This document shows, piece after piece, positions 63,310 through 64,000 of a stretch of DNA of 64,000 bases. How positions within the stretch are numbered: position 1 is the stretch's first letter; the number at the start of each line of letters is the position of its first letter. The notes under the pieces are model-generated. The model ran no database searches and was not told the origin of the DNA. It saw only the letters and a program-made list of their open reading frames with translations. The translations under genes were made by a program, and so were the position numbers. Source of the stretch: Paraburkholderia podalyriae (GTDB lineage: Bacteria; Pseudomonadota; Gammaproteobacteria; Burkholderiales; Burkholderiaceae); assembly GCF_014397785.1 (NCBI RefSeq), contig NZ_VZQQ01000001.1, positions 372,001-436,000 on the forward strand. The letters run 5' to 3'.

Positions 63310-64000
63310 TCAGGCAAACGTATCAACCAACCCAACCTGCCGCCGCACGGCAACACCAGAAACGGCCTCGCCGGAGTCCACCGAACCATCACCGCCGAGC
63401 GAGCCGCCACCACGGCCGGCACCCCCACCTGACCCACCCGCGCCAGCGCTCTTCTGCTGCTGCCCACTCTGCCGGGCAAACCCATCACTCACACTCGCAC
63501 TCCCAAGCCCAATCCCATTGGACTCCATAGCCTCACGAAGCTTCGGCAACGCCGCTTCAACCGCTTCCCGCACCGACTGATGCTGCGAAACAAACAGCGC
63601 ATGCGCGTGGCTATCCGCAACTTGCAGCACCACCTGCAACGGCCCGAGATCCTTCGGGTTGAGCGTCAGCTCGGCACTCTGCGAATGCGCATTCGACAAA
63701 AACACCACCTTCTGGCTCAACGCGTCTTCCCAGTCGCTCGTGCCGACCTGCGGCGTCAGCGCGTTCGCGGCGGCGGCCGCGCTCGCGTTGCCAGTGCTCT
63801 GCGCCGCCGCCGTCGTGCTCGCGGCGTTGGCTGCCGCTTGCGTCGCGGACAGCGCGGCGTTCGCCGCATCGGACGCGCTGCGCGCCGACGCGAGGTTGTC
63901 CGCCTGGCCGCCCGTCGCGGCTGCGGCGCTCAACGCATCGGCGGCTGACTTCGCTGCCGATGGGTCGGCCAGCGCGGTCGCGGCGGCCGTCGCCGTCGTC
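63310..64000 (-). CDS. fliK: Flagellar hook-length control protein FliK, C-terminal part (cut by window edge)
   Basis: The frame is open through the right end of the window, so the N-terminus and start codon are missing; 229 codons are visible plus the stop. FliK measures hook length and switches FlhB export specificity. The C-terminal hook-control domain is clear: SQSAELTLNPKDLGPLQVVL, QVADSHAHALFVSQHQSVRE and ALPKLREAMESNGIGLG. The visible N-terminal part is Ala-rich linker; the tail is Gly/Ser-rich. It is upstream of fliL on the same strand but separated from it by the inverted repeat. Confidence 0.93.
   Translation of the reverse strand, partial: TTATAAATALADPSAAKSAADALSAAAATGGQADNLASARSASDAANAALSATQAAANAASTTAAAQSTGNASAAAAANALTPQVGTSDWEDALSQKVVFLSNAHSQSAELTLNPKDLGPLQVVLQVADSHAHALFVSQHQSVREAVEAALPKLREAMESNGIGLGSASVSDGFARQSGQQQKSAGAGGSGGGAGRGGGSLGGDGSVDSGEAVSGVAVRRQVGLVDTFA

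Overview
The window looks like the chromosome of a motile Burkholderiaceae bacterium, most likely Paraburkholderia or a close relative. It has high GC. FlhDC is the flagellar master regulator. The motAB-che operon carries cheD, cheB and cheZ, and flhF, flhG and fliA follow flhBA. It also holds a small H-NS protein with an AT-hook, a DUF2844/DUF3443 pair, and an intergenic palindrome of a kind I associate with this group. About 58 of the 64 kb forms one nearly continuous motility and chemotaxis locus. No tRNA, rRNA, CRISPR array, insertion sequence or prophage was seen.

Layout. (1) 33-9655: a glycosyltransferase-methyltransferase fusion, a small glycosyltransferase and a large TPR/GT41 (OGT-like) transferase lie next to fliT, fliD and fliC, which suggests a flagellin-glycosylation module. 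(2) 9926-19090: mostly housekeeping or accessory genes: aldo/keto reductase, rpsU, an unknown protein, tag, a BadF-type sugar kinase, a HAD phosphatase, two exported proteins, aqpZ, an H-NS-like gene and a GT4 glycosyltransferase whose 3' end runs into a 14-bp tandem repeat. (3) 19865-32385: flhDC behind a long upstream region, then motAB-cheY-cheA-cheW-MCP-cheR-cheD-cheB-cheY-cheZ. (4) 32726-34614: a DUF2844/DUF3443 pair inserted in the motility locus; the DUF3443 protein has the sequence landmarks of a pepsin-type aspartic protease. (5) 34789-42037: flhB-flhA, then flhF-flhG-fliA; FlhG has lost both P-loop lysines. (6) 42128-42717: a hicAB toxin-antitoxin pair. (7) 43008-58041: flgN-flgM and flgA on the minus strand, flgBCDEFGHIJ, a ycgR-like gene and flgKL on the plus strand. 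(8) 58117-64000: fliR to fliL on the minus strand, a large imperfect inverted repeat built round two hairpins, and the 3' part of fliK, cut by the window edge.

How it works together. FlhDC should switch on the export, rod and hook genes. FliA (sigma-28), held by FlgM until hook completion, should then drive the late genes. Five sequences matching the sigma-28 promoter pattern (about TCAAGTTT-N11-GCCGNTAA) were found by eye, upstream of fliC, motA, flgM, the ycgR-like gene and flgK. This fits a conventional class II/class III hierarchy. Not present here, and so presumably elsewhere: fliE, fliF, fliG, fliH, fliI, fliJ and fliS.

Start codons were chosen from Shine-Dalgarno spacing and family length. 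Where GTG or TTG competes with ATG this is stated. Functions rest on recognising family motifs by eye; no database search was run.
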